In this document: in pieces, positions 24,557 to 32,980 of the stretch
Numbering within the stretch: position 1 is the stretch's first letter
Layout of the letters: the number at the start of each line of letters is the position of its first letter
DNA from: Flavobacterium sp.
GTDB lineage: Bacteria > Bacteroidota > Bacteroidia > Flavobacteriales > Flavobacteriaceae
Direction: 5' to 3'
NCBI GenBank assembly: GCA_030152225.1
Contig: JASLHL010000106.1
Coordinates: 1 to 38,531, forward strand
DNA: 38,531 bases
Translations under genes and position numbers: made by a program
The notes under the pieces: generated by a model
Database searches by the model: none
The model's input: only the letters and a program-made list of their open reading frames with translations
Told to the model about the DNA's origin: nothing

Positions 24557-27370
24557 ATGAAGCAACTTGTATTGGCCCTGTTTTTAGTACTTTCCATCCC
24601 CTATGCACTGGCACAACGCGAAATAAAAGGCAAAGTATTGGATGCCAAAACGCGAATGCCCCTCCAAGCAACGGTCGTTCGTCTAATCGGAACGGCTCTT
24701 TCAACCTTAACAGATCGAGAAGGTACTTTTGTTCTCTATCCGCCCACATCGGGAAACTGGGAACTCGAATTTTCCTTAGCGAACTATGCCAACAAACGAA
24801 TAACTGTAGAAATACTCCAAGAGGAACAGCTCGACTTGGGGTCTATTTTCCTCGAAGAAGACTGGGTTTCTACAGAGAAACTAGGGCTGATCTTATTAGA
24901 AGACCAGGACCTAGAAGAAAAAGAAATTCCTACAGCCAATTCCGCGCGTTTATTACAAGCGACCAAAGATCCTTTTCAGCAAGCAGCGGCTTATACTTGG
25001 GGATCGAGTTTCTATCGCATGCGTGGGCTAGATAATTCCTATGGATCTGTGCTGATTAATGGTTTTATTATGAACAAAATGCACCACGGACGTCCCCAAT
25101 GGAGCAATTGGGGTGGTCTAAATGACGTCATGAGAAATGCAGTCTTTTCTTCTGGTCCTGCTCTCGCTTCCTCTACCTTTGGTGGCCTTTTAGGTACGCA
25201 ATCCATTGTTACTTCCCCCGCTCAATTCAGAAAGGGTTTGCGATTGGGACTAGCAGGAACGACGACCACCTACCATTGGAAGCCTTTTTTCAACTATGCT
25301 TCGGGGCTAACCTCTCGGGGTTGGGCATTTGCACTATCTGGCTCCTATCGAGGGGCCAAAGAAAGCTATTGGCAAGGAAGTGATTATACTGCTTTTTCTC
25401 TATTTATGGGGATCGAAAAAAAGATAACCAAGAAGCATAGCGTCTATTTTTCGGGTATAATCGCAAAAAATAAACGCGCAAAAAATTCATCCAATACCCT
25501 AGAGCAAACCGAACTAAAGGGAATTAACTACAATGCCTATTGGGGTTGGCAAGGCAATAGAAAAAGAAATGCCCGTTATCAAACGATTCAAGAACCTTTA
25601 CTTTTATTGACCCATGTGTGGACGTTCAATGAACGCAGTAAATTAACCACAACCCTCGGCTATCAATGGGGATATCAGGCACAAAGTAGATTGGACTACC
25701 AAGACAACCTCAACCCAGACCCCGTTCATTACAAGAATCTTCCTAGTTATTACCTGACCCAAATAGACTCAACCTATTGGCAAATGTCTTCGGATGAGTT
25801 TAACGCATTACCAGAAACAGACGATTTCAAACAAACGACACTTGCTCACTTGCAACAAGCAGAAGAATCGCGTTCATCGTTTATTCAGCAAGGACAAATT
25901 GACTGGGAAGCGCTCTATAAAAAGAATACCAGCTTTAATGGCCAAAGTAAAATTATTCTGTTTGAGGATCGACAGGAAGATCAAACGCTTTCGGCTAATA
26001 CCGCCTTTCAAACAGCACTCAATGATCACCTCTTGTTATTTGCAGGAGTAAATTACCGCAATCTGCGCTCAATGAACTTCAAAAAAGCCGTAGACTTATT
26101 AGGAGGTAGCTATTACAAAGACATCGATTCTTATCAGGAAAAAACTCGACAGGACAGTGACCTGAATCATCCAAACCGAACTATTTATGCTGGAGATACC
26201 TATGGGTATCACTATCTCCTTTTAGGTCAAAGTTTAGAAGCATTTACTCAGTTTACTTTGCACCTCCATCGGGTTGATCTCTATTTTGGACAGCAGGTCA
26301 ATTTTACTAACTACCAGAGAGAAGGACTATATCGAAACCCCAATTATCCCATCAATTCTTATGGTCGCAGTGAACGTATACCATTTAATACTTTGGGAAT
26401 TAAAGGGGGAGTCACCTATTACCTCACAGGTAAACACCTCGTACAATTGGACCTTACTTATAATAATAGACCACCTGTCCTTCAGTATGTATTTGACAAT
26501 GTAAGGATAACCAATACTATTACTCCCCATCTCCAAGCAGAGAATAATTGGAATATAGTAGGTAGTTACCGCTTGCGAACAACGCGTCTTCAAACGCGTC
26601 TTACTGGGTATCTAACAGAAATACGCCAGAGTACCCAACTTAATTTTTATTATACCGAAGGCATGGACCTCACAGATTCGAAAGGCTCCTTGGTTTCTGA
26701 ACTACTAACTCCTGTGGATACCCGTCATATTGGAATTGAGCTAAGCCTTGCTTATGCCCTAAGCTCGACTTTAAAAATTACGGCGGCGGCCGGATTTGGA
26801 CAATCGTTTTATACAAACAACCCAAGGCTGTATATCCAAGCAACCAACACAGCCAAACCCCAAGACCTTGGTCAAGCAAAGTTGCGTCATTACCGAATTG
26901 CGAATGGCCCCCAAACTGCCCTTGCCTTAGGTCTATCCTATCGAACACCGTCGTTTTGGTTCATCGAAACAACACTAAGTTATCTCACTGATTCTTATGT
27001 ACGCGTATCACCATTAAAAAGGTCTCCAACCTTTATTAGCGATCCTCAAAAAATGGGACGCCCCTATGATGGAATTACCGCATTAAACTTAGCAGCGCTA
27101 CTACAACAAGAAAAACTCCCTGCCTTTACTTTAGCTTCGATTACAGCAGGAAAATCTTGGCGACTGTCCAATCGTTCAATCCTTGGCTTTTTTTGCTCCA
27201 TTCAAAATATTTTCAACATCCGATATCGAACGGGTGGTTTTGAGCAATCACGCAATGCAACCTATCCTCAAGAAATGGCACGAAGCAGTGGTGATTATGC
27301 CGTTTTTGGAACCAAATATTGGTATAGTTATGGCCGCAATTTCTTTATTCAACTCTATTATAACCTTTAA
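24557..27370 (+). CDS. TonB-dependent receptor (unit A)
   Basis: 937 aa. Signal peptide MKQLVLALFLVLSIPYALAQ, a carboxypeptidase-regulatory-like beta sandwich (REIKGKVLDAKTRMPLQATV, ~21-105), a plug domain (LLQATKDPFQQAAAY, FYRMRGLDNSYGSVLINGF, ~130-230) and a long beta-barrel ending in IQLYYNL. No STN domain, so no sign of anti-sigma-factor signalling. It would import a substrate across the outer membrane using TonB energy. No SusD follows; the next gene, 11 bases on, is a DUF5689 lipoprotein. Many strands match the receptor at 30132. A TAACTTTA box (24504-24511) is a possible -7 element. Confidence 0.93.
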   Translation: MKQLVLALFLVLSIPYALAQREIKGKVLDAKTRMPLQATVVRLIGTALSTLTDREGTFVLYPPTSGNWELEFSLANYANKRITVEILQEEQLDLGSIFLEEDWVSTEKLGLILLEDQDLEEKEIPTANSARLLQATKDPFQQAAAYTWGSSFYRMRGLDNSYGSVLINGFIMNKMHHGRPQWSNWGGLNDVMRNAVFSSGPALASSTFGGLLGTQSIVTSPAQFRKGLRLGLAGTTTTYHWKPFFNYASGLTSRGWAFALSGSYRGAKESYWQGSDYTAFSLFMGIEKKITKKHSVYFSGIIAKNKRAKNSSNTLEQTELKGINYNAYWGWQGNRKRNARYQTIQEPLLLLTHVWTFNERSKLTTTLGYQWGYQAQSRLDYQDNLNPDPVHYKNLPSYYLTQIDSTYWQMSSDEFNALPETDDFKQTTLAHLQQAEESRSSFIQQGQIDWEALYKKNTSFNGQSKIILFEDRQEDQTLSANTAFQTALNDHLLLFAGVNYRNLRSMNFKKAVDLLGGSYYKDIDSYQEKTRQDSDLNHPNRTIYAGDTYGYHYLLLGQSLEAFTQFTLHLHRVDLYFGQQVNFTNYQREGLYRNPNYPINSYGRSERIPFNTLGIKGGVTYYLTGKHLVQLDLTYNNRPPVLQYVFDNVRITNTITPHLQAENNWNIVGSYRLRTTRLQTRLTGYLTEIRQSTQLNFYYTEGMDLTDSKGSLVSELLTPVDTRHIGIELSLAYALSSTLKITAAAGFGQSFYTNNPRLYIQATNTAKPQDLGQAKLRHYRIANGPQTALALGLSYRTPSFWFIETTLSYLTDSYVRVSPLKRSPTFISDPQKMGRPYDGITALNLAALLQQEKLPAFTLASITAGKSWRLSNRSILGFFCSIQNIFNIRYRTGGFEQSRNATYPQEMARSSGDYAVFGTKYWYSYGRNFFIQLYYNL

Positions 27371-27381
27371 TCCCTAAATAT

Positions 27382-28881
27382 ATGAAAATCAAACCCCTTC
27401 TAAGAATAGCTCTTATCACTTGGGCTTTTATATGTACAAGTTGTGCGCAAACAGACCCTTTTAGTCCTCCGTCTTTCGACTGTACAGATCCTAATATTCA
27501 ACCCAACACAACCATTGACAACATATACAGTCTAGCTGATGAGCGAATACGTCTCTACCCTGGCGCTGCAGATGACGTCCTTACCGGAATCGTCATATCC
27601 AGTGATCAAGGAGGCAATTTTTATAACAAGCTCTATCTTGTTGATGAACAGACGCAACGTCCATTGATCATCAACTTAGAACTAGCGGCTTCCTTCGTAG
27701 AATTTCCACCAGGAACAAAAATACTTGTCAAATTAGACAACCTCTATTGCACCAATAGTTTCGATAAACTAACTCTTGGTGGCGGAATTTACACCTCGTC
27801 GAAAGATAAAAAATACATGGGAAGTATTCCGAAAAACAACGTGGTTAAGCATCTAGAAAAATATTGCGAAGCTCCAGTCAATCTCGAGCCTTACACCCAT
27901 CACCTCACCCTACAAGACCTCAAAGAAAACACAGCTCAGTATACGAGTACACTTCTTACACTGGAAAATGTGCAATTCGATCCTTCTTTAGTGGGGAAAA
28001 AACTATATGATCCTACTGATGTTGATGCTCAAGGCTATACCCTGAGAAAACTCATTGACAATCAAGGAAACGCCTGTTACATCCGAACAGGTAAGATGAG
28101 TAAAGAGTTTGTTGATTATGTTATTCCTGCAAACAGCGGATCGATTACGGGAATTCTCGATGTTTTTAGCAAGCAAATGCAGCTGTATCCTCGCTTACTG
28201 ACAGATCTATTGTTGGATCGAGATCCCTTAACGGAAGATAGCACAACTTCCAGTAATGACAATGAAGAAGGAAATGAAGATAACAATGAAGGGGGCAATA
28301 CAGACGAAGATATTCCTGTTGAACCAGGAGGTGTATTAGTCTTTCCTGGTGCAGATTTTGAAGATTGGGCCGCATTTAATGCAACCTTAACTCGAGCAGG
28401 ACTCAAATTTGCTACCCAAGCACCAGGCGAAGGCTGGAACAATTCCACGGCATTGGCTTTTCGTGGCTCACCTACTAAAACGGAGATGGCCTTTGTTGCT
28501 CGCGATGTGTCAGTTCCCTCATCAGCAACAGCGATTTCTTTTCTGATGAAAGGCCAGGCCAGTAGACGCTCCCTATCCATTCAAGTATACGATGCAGCAG
28601 GGTATTTTGTTGCATACAATTTAGGTGATGTCCAACACAGTCAATCCGTCTTACCTTCTACGCACACCAATCAGGAGGGCAATGTCAATCAATACAATGG
28701 CACCATTGATACCCAAGGACAGTGGATTAAGATTTTACTGCCTCTATCAGGTGTTGCTTACAATCAAACAGGTACGGGTCCTTTCTTTGCTATTCGCTTT
28801 GGAGGAAAAACAGCTACAATTTCCAGTACTTATGATCTTGTGATTGATGAAATTCGCTTTGAACAAGAAAGCACAGAATAA
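27382..28881 (+). CDS. DUF5689-domain lipoprotein (unit A)
   Basis: 499 aa. Lipobox CTSC (Cys21). Residues ~30-285 fit DUF5689: TTIDNIYSLADERI, LTGIVISSDQGGNFYNKLYLVDEQ, FPPGTKILVKLDNLY, and SGSITGILDVFSKQMQLYPR at the end. This region reads like paired OB-type beta barrels. A very acidic Asn/Glu/Gly linker (about 285-312) leads to one C-terminal beta-rich, probably jelly-roll domain opening FPGADFEDWAAF and closing YDLVIDEIRFE. Directly follows the TonB receptor. Its place is where a SusD lipoprotein would be, so I infer a surface binding partner of the receptor; no catalytic motif is seen. Confidence 0.82.
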   Translation: MKIKPLLRIALITWAFICTSCAQTDPFSPPSFDCTDPNIQPNTTIDNIYSLADERIRLYPGAADDVLTGIVISSDQGGNFYNKLYLVDEQTQRPLIINLELAASFVEFPPGTKILVKLDNLYCTNSFDKLTLGGGIYTSSKDKKYMGSIPKNNVVKHLEKYCEAPVNLEPYTHHLTLQDLKENTAQYTSTLLTLENVQFDPSLVGKKLYDPTDVDAQGYTLRKLIDNQGNACYIRTGKMSKEFVDYVIPANSGSITGILDVFSKQMQLYPRLLTDLLLDRDPLTEDSTTSSNDNEEGNEDNNEGGNTDEDIPVEPGGVLVFPGADFEDWAAFNATLTRAGLKFATQAPGEGWNNSTALAFRGSPTKTEMAFVARDVSVPSSATAISFLMKGQASRRSLSIQVYDAAGYFVAYNLGDVQHSQSVLPSTHTNQEGNVNQYNGTIDTQGQWIKILLPLSGVAYNQTGTGPFFAIRFGGKTATISSTYDLVIDEIRFEQESTE

Positions 28882-28912
28882 AAGTGTCCTAACTAAAGTA
28901 CAACCCTATAAA

Positions 28913-28938
28913 AAAAGAGTGCCAAATGGCACTCTTTT
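28913..28938. terminator. Bidirectional terminator between units A and B
   Basis: Stem AAAAGAGTGCC / GGCACTCTTTT with an AAAT loop. It separates the convergent DUF5689 gene of unit A and nuclease gene of unit B. Confidence 0.9.
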
Positions 28939-28941
28939 CTA

Positions 28942-30006
28942 CTATTTTTGTTCGCGAATCAAATATATATAAACGGGAAAGTGATCGCTAAACCCAGGTT
29001 CACTGTTGCTATTTCTCAACGGATAGCCTTTATATTGTCCTGTAGATTGGATCATAAACGGTTTTTTAAATATTTTCGCCTTCCAATACTTCCAAGAATC
29101 ATAGCCTTCTTGCAAATACGCTTCAGTCAAAATCATCTGATCAAAGATATCCCATGCATCGCGGTAGGCTAAAGTACCCAAACCATCTTTTGCCATTTTC
29201 TCCATCGGGTTAAAGAGCCCTTGTGGTTGTACAAATTTTTTGTCTCCACCTGCATTCAATACTTTTTTGATACTCTTATTTAGCGGTCCGTCATTCATAT
29301 CTCCCATGGTGATCACCTTTGCTTGTGGATTAAGGGCTTGTAGGGAATCAATAATTTTGACATTTAATGCTGCAGCTGCCTCTCGATTAGGGCTACTTGC
29401 TTTCTCACCACCCACGCGTGAAGGCCAGTGATTAACAATAAAATGTATTTCTTCCCCATCTAATAATCCAGTAACCAATAGCTGATCACGGGTAAAAATA
29501 CGCTTTTTACCCCCATCACTTGCTTTCGCTAATTGATCGTAGATATACAATGTATGAGCTGAAGTAGATGTTGGCACAAAGTGTTTTTTACTGTATAGCA
29601 ATCCCACGTCAATCCCACGTCGATCAGGCGAATCGTAATGCACAATGCCATAATCACCAGGTTGCATCGCAGGTGCACGAACTAAATCCTCCAATACTCC
29701 TCTGTTTTCTATTTCAGCTACACCAATAACAACAGGCATATTGGGATTTTCATCCGTGCCAATTTGTGACATAACACGAGTGAGGTTGTCGATTTTTTTC
29801 TCGTATTTCTTTTTCGTCCATGCTTGTGCTCCATCTGGAGTCCATTCTTCATCGTAAATCTTTGGATCGCGAATCGTATCAAACAAATTTTCAACATTAT
29901 AAAATGCGATTGTGTGAATCTGAAATTTCTTATCCTGTGCATGAAGGTTTATACCTAGTACTACTAGAAATAACGCTAAAATCAGTTTTTTTACCATTTT
30001 CTTCAT
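28942..30006 (-). CDS. Exported endonuclease/exonuclease/phosphatase-family protein (unit B)
   Basis: 354 aa paralog of the protein at 23384, clearly more than half identical by eye. Standard signal peptide (MKKMVKKLILALFLVVLGINLHAQ); ATG at residue 4 is an alternative start. Catalytic positions: N38 in FYNVENLFDT, E98 in GVAEIEN, D133, N192-H193 in VNHWPSR, D236 and N238 in MGDMNDGP, D341-H342 in GFSDHFP. Most extended blocks are shared (KYWKAKIFKKPFM, LRNSNSEPGFSDHFP). Divergent from the unit B receptor across 125 bases. Probably acts in the periplasm or outside the cell on phosphodiesters. Confidence 0.9.
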   Translation of the reverse strand: MKKMVKKLILALFLVVLGINLHAQDKKFQIHTIAFYNVENLFDTIRDPKIYDEEWTPDGAQAWTKKKYEKKIDNLTRVMSQIGTDENPNMPVVIGVAEIENRGVLEDLVRAPAMQPGDYGIVHYDSPDRRGIDVGLLYSKKHFVPTSTSAHTLYIYDQLAKASDGGKKRIFTRDQLLVTGLLDGEEIHFIVNHWPSRVGGEKASSPNREAAAALNVKIIDSLQALNPQAKVITMGDMNDGPLNKSIKKVLNAGGDKKFVQPQGLFNPMEKMAKDGLGTLAYRDAWDIFDQMILTEAYLQEGYDSWKYWKAKIFKKPFMIQSTGQYKGYPLRNSNSEPGFSDHFPVYIYLIREQK

Positions 30007-30091
30007 AAGTTAACGTAAATTACAAAAATACTCTCCACAAAAGTAGTAGTTTTTATCTTAAAAACTTAACTTTACTGCTATAAAAAGTATC

Positions 30092-30131
30092 GCACTTTTT
30101 AGATTAGCACTTTAATCATTTATTAGCACTT
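30092..30131 (+). promoter_or_regulatory. Iterated GCACTT leader upstream of unit B receptor
   Basis: GCACTT occurs at 30092, 30107 and 30126, the last two inside a direct repeat ATTAGCACTT. CACTTTAATC at 30108-30117 also occurs at 24536-24545 before the unit A receptor. It follows a TAACTTTA box (30067-30074) that also has a unit A counterpart. Suggests a common control site in the leader. Confidence 0.35.
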
Positions 30132-32969
30132 ATGAGGAAACTTTTATTTGTTTTGCTTTGTGCCGTATCTTCATTTACGTTTGCACAGAGTAGTCACGAA
30201 ATTAGAGGAAAAGTACTCGATGCCAAATCTCGAACCCCAATTAATGCGGTATCTGCGAGAGTTTCTGGCTCGAATAATTCAACTCTAACAAACAGTGAAG
30301 GAATCTTTGTCCTAGAAAACAATCAATCTGGCGAACTCTTGCTCGAATTATCCTATCCAGGATATGTCAACCAGCAATTGCCAATTGAGCCCAACGCCGA
30401 TCATTTTTTTGATTTGGGTGAAGTATTCTTGGAAGAAGATTTGATGGCACAAGCCCAAATCGGCTTTATTACCTTAACTGAAAATGATCTTAGCGATGAC
30501 AATTCAGGCTCTGAAACGTCATCTGGATTATTACAGGCAACCAAAGATCCATTTCAACAAGTGGCTGCTTTCAATTGGGGACAGTCCTTCTTTAAAGTCC
30601 GTGGACTGAACAATGAATACGGCAAAACGTTGCTCAATGGTATTGTAATGAATCGCATCTTGGATGGTCGTCCACAATTTAGCAATTGGGGAGGATTAAA
30701 CGATGTGATGCGCAACCAGGAATTTTCTTCTGGATCAACACCTTCTGATTATACCTTTGGTGGTATTTTGGGAACACAGGCCATTTCTACCCGTGCTTCT
30801 CATATTCGCAAAGGTTCGCGTGCCACGTTTTCTGGTTCTAACACCAACTACAATTGGCGTCCAACGTTTATGCACTCTTCGGGGCTAAACAAAAAAGGAT
30901 GGGCCTATGCTGTTGCTGGATCCTATCGCGGAGCGAAAGAAGGCTATTGGGAAGGGAGTAATTACGATGCGCTCTCGTTTTTCACAGCCATTGAGAAGAA
31001 ATTCAACGATGAACACAGTTTGAATTTTTCTGCTATTTACGCCAAAAACAAAAGAGGAAAAAACTCACCAATCACCCAAGAACAAGCGGACATTAAAGGC
31101 TTTAAATACAATTCGTATTGGGGATCGCAAGAAGGAGATAAGCGAAATTCGCGTTATCGAGACATTGAGCAACCTATTTTTATGTTGACACATTATTGGA
31201 ACATCAATGACAGAAGTTCCTTAACAACAACAGCTTCGTATCAATTTGGTCATATTGCCGATAGTCGACTTGGCTATCAAAACAACCAAAACCCTGATCC
31301 GGCGCATTATAAAAGACTGCCTAGTTATTACTTAACACAAATCGATCCTAAATATTGGGAGATGTCACAGGCAGAATTCGATGCACTTTCAGATGACGAC
31401 CCTTTCAAAGAACAAACGATCTCTCATTTGAATCAAGCAGAACGAAACAGATCAAGTTTCGCTGATGATGGACAAATCGATTGGAGTCATATCTATGCAT
31501 TGAACACTAAAAATGGCGGAAGAAGTCAAGTTGTTCAATATGAAGACAGACAACAAGAAAAAATATTTGCTTTAAATACCGCATTCAAAACGAAATTAAA
31601 CAACAATATCACCTTTGATGCAGGAGCCAATTATCGCAAATTGAACTCCCAAAACTATCAAAAACTAACGGACCTACTTGGCGGATGGTACTATATGGAT
31701 GTAGATACTTACCAAAAGGCGGGATTGCAGGATAAAGACATCAACAATCCAGATCGCATCGTAAAAGAAGGGGATCGCTTTGGGTACAACTACAAATTAT
31801 ATGCGGATGTCGTAGATGTTTTTACACAATTTGTTTTTGATTATGGCCAACTGAATTTTTACCTTGCTCAAAACATTGGGTATACCGACTACCAAAGAGA
31901 AGGCTTGTATAAAAATCCTATTTTCATTGACAACTCCTATGGAAAAAGCGGACATACAGACTATACTACTTTTGGATTTAAAGGAGGAGGTACCTATCAA
32001 ATTACAGGTAAACACGCCTTAGATTTCAACATCTCCTACCACAATCAGGCACCATCAATCAAAAATACGTTTGCCAATGTCAGAGTGAACAACTACCTCG
32101 TTCCCGACAACAAAAAAGAAGATATCTTTAGCGTAGACGGTAGTTATATCTTGAGAACGCCACGCTTAAAGGCAAGAGTAACAGGTTATCTTTCTGAAAT
32201 TCGCAACAGCACAGAAATTAACTTCTACTTTGCTAATGGTACGGGTATAAAAGATGCAGAAGGTAATTTAGAGAATTCAGGAAACAACTTTGTTTCAGAG
32301 ATTTTATCGGGTATCGACAAGAGACAACTTGGTTTTGAATTGGGTGCAGAATACCAAATCACACCAACCCTTAAGGCTACTGCTGCTGCTGCTTTAGGAC
32401 AAGCGTTTTACATCAGTAATCCCAATGTAACCTTATCAACGGACAATCAAACACGTGTATTTGACTATGGAGAAGCGGCTTTAAAAAAATACAAGCTATC
32501 CAATGGTCCACAAACAGCATTATCCCTAGGTTTAGAATATAGAGATCCTAAATTTTGGTTCGTTGGAGCCAACCTAAACTATATGGCTGATGCGTATACG
32601 GATATTTCTGCATTACGCAGAACGCGTAATTTTGTAATCGATCCGACTACACCTGGCCAACCGTTTACAGATTTGACAGATGATAAATTACACCAAATCT
32701 TAAAACAAGAGAAACTGGCTGACTTTACCATCGTCAATATTACGGGAGGTAAATCTTGGCGTTTACCCAATAGAACCATTGTAGGGTTCTTTGCATCGAT
32801 AAACAATGTATTCAACAAAGAATATAAAACAGGAGGATTTGAACAAGCAAGAAATGCTAATTATGCCGAAGAAGTGAAAAACAATAAAGGTCCATACAAC
32901 CTATTTGGAAATAAATACTTCTATGGCTATGGCCGTAACTTCTTTGTAAATGTTTACTACAACTTCTAA
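30132..32969 (+). CDS. TonB-dependent receptor (unit B)
   Basis: 945 aa. Signal peptide MRKLLFVLLCAVSSFTFAQ, regulatory-like domain (HEIRGKVLDAKSRTPINAV, ~20-105), plug (LLQATKDPFQQVAAFNWG, FFKVRGLNNEYGKTLLNG, ~135-235) and barrel ending VNVYYNF with the usual terminal Phe. Paralog of the receptor at 24557 along its full length, e.g. GRPQFSNWGGLNDVMRNQEF and LPSYYLTQIDPKYWEMS. No STN domain. The DUF5689 lipoprotein begins 11 bases after its stop, the same spacing as in unit A, so the pair was duplicated as a block. Transported substrate unknown. Confidence 0.93.
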   Translation: MRKLLFVLLCAVSSFTFAQSSHEIRGKVLDAKSRTPINAVSARVSGSNNSTLTNSEGIFVLENNQSGELLLELSYPGYVNQQLPIEPNADHFFDLGEVFLEEDLMAQAQIGFITLTENDLSDDNSGSETSSGLLQATKDPFQQVAAFNWGQSFFKVRGLNNEYGKTLLNGIVMNRILDGRPQFSNWGGLNDVMRNQEFSSGSTPSDYTFGGILGTQAISTRASHIRKGSRATFSGSNTNYNWRPTFMHSSGLNKKGWAYAVAGSYRGAKEGYWEGSNYDALSFFTAIEKKFNDEHSLNFSAIYAKNKRGKNSPITQEQADIKGFKYNSYWGSQEGDKRNSRYRDIEQPIFMLTHYWNINDRSSLTTTASYQFGHIADSRLGYQNNQNPDPAHYKRLPSYYLTQIDPKYWEMSQAEFDALSDDDPFKEQTISHLNQAERNRSSFADDGQIDWSHIYALNTKNGGRSQVVQYEDRQQEKIFALNTAFKTKLNNNITFDAGANYRKLNSQNYQKLTDLLGGWYYMDVDTYQKAGLQDKDINNPDRIVKEGDRFGYNYKLYADVVDVFTQFVFDYGQLNFYLAQNIGYTDYQREGLYKNPIFIDNSYGKSGHTDYTTFGFKGGGTYQITGKHALDFNISYHNQAPSIKNTFANVRVNNYLVPDNKKEDIFSVDGSYILRTPRLKARVTGYLSEIRNSTEINFYFANGTGIKDAEGNLENSGNNFVSEILSGIDKRQLGFELGAEYQITPTLKATAAAALGQAFYISNPNVTLSTDNQTRVFDYGEAALKKYKLSNGPQTALSLGLEYRDPKFWFVGANLNYMADAYTDISALRRTRNFVIDPTTPGQPFTDLTDDKLHQILKQEKLADFTIVNITGGKSWRLPNRTIVGFFASINNVFNKEYKTGGFEQARNANYAEEVKNNKGPYNLFGNKYFYGYGRNFFVNVYYNF

Positions 32970-32980
32970 TTTCTGTACTT

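Noticed and set aside
28116..28580. 154-codon leftward frame inside the unit A DUF5689 gene
   Set aside because: Fully antisense to a well-supported lipoprotein gene; Ser-rich low-information translation with no signal or domain.
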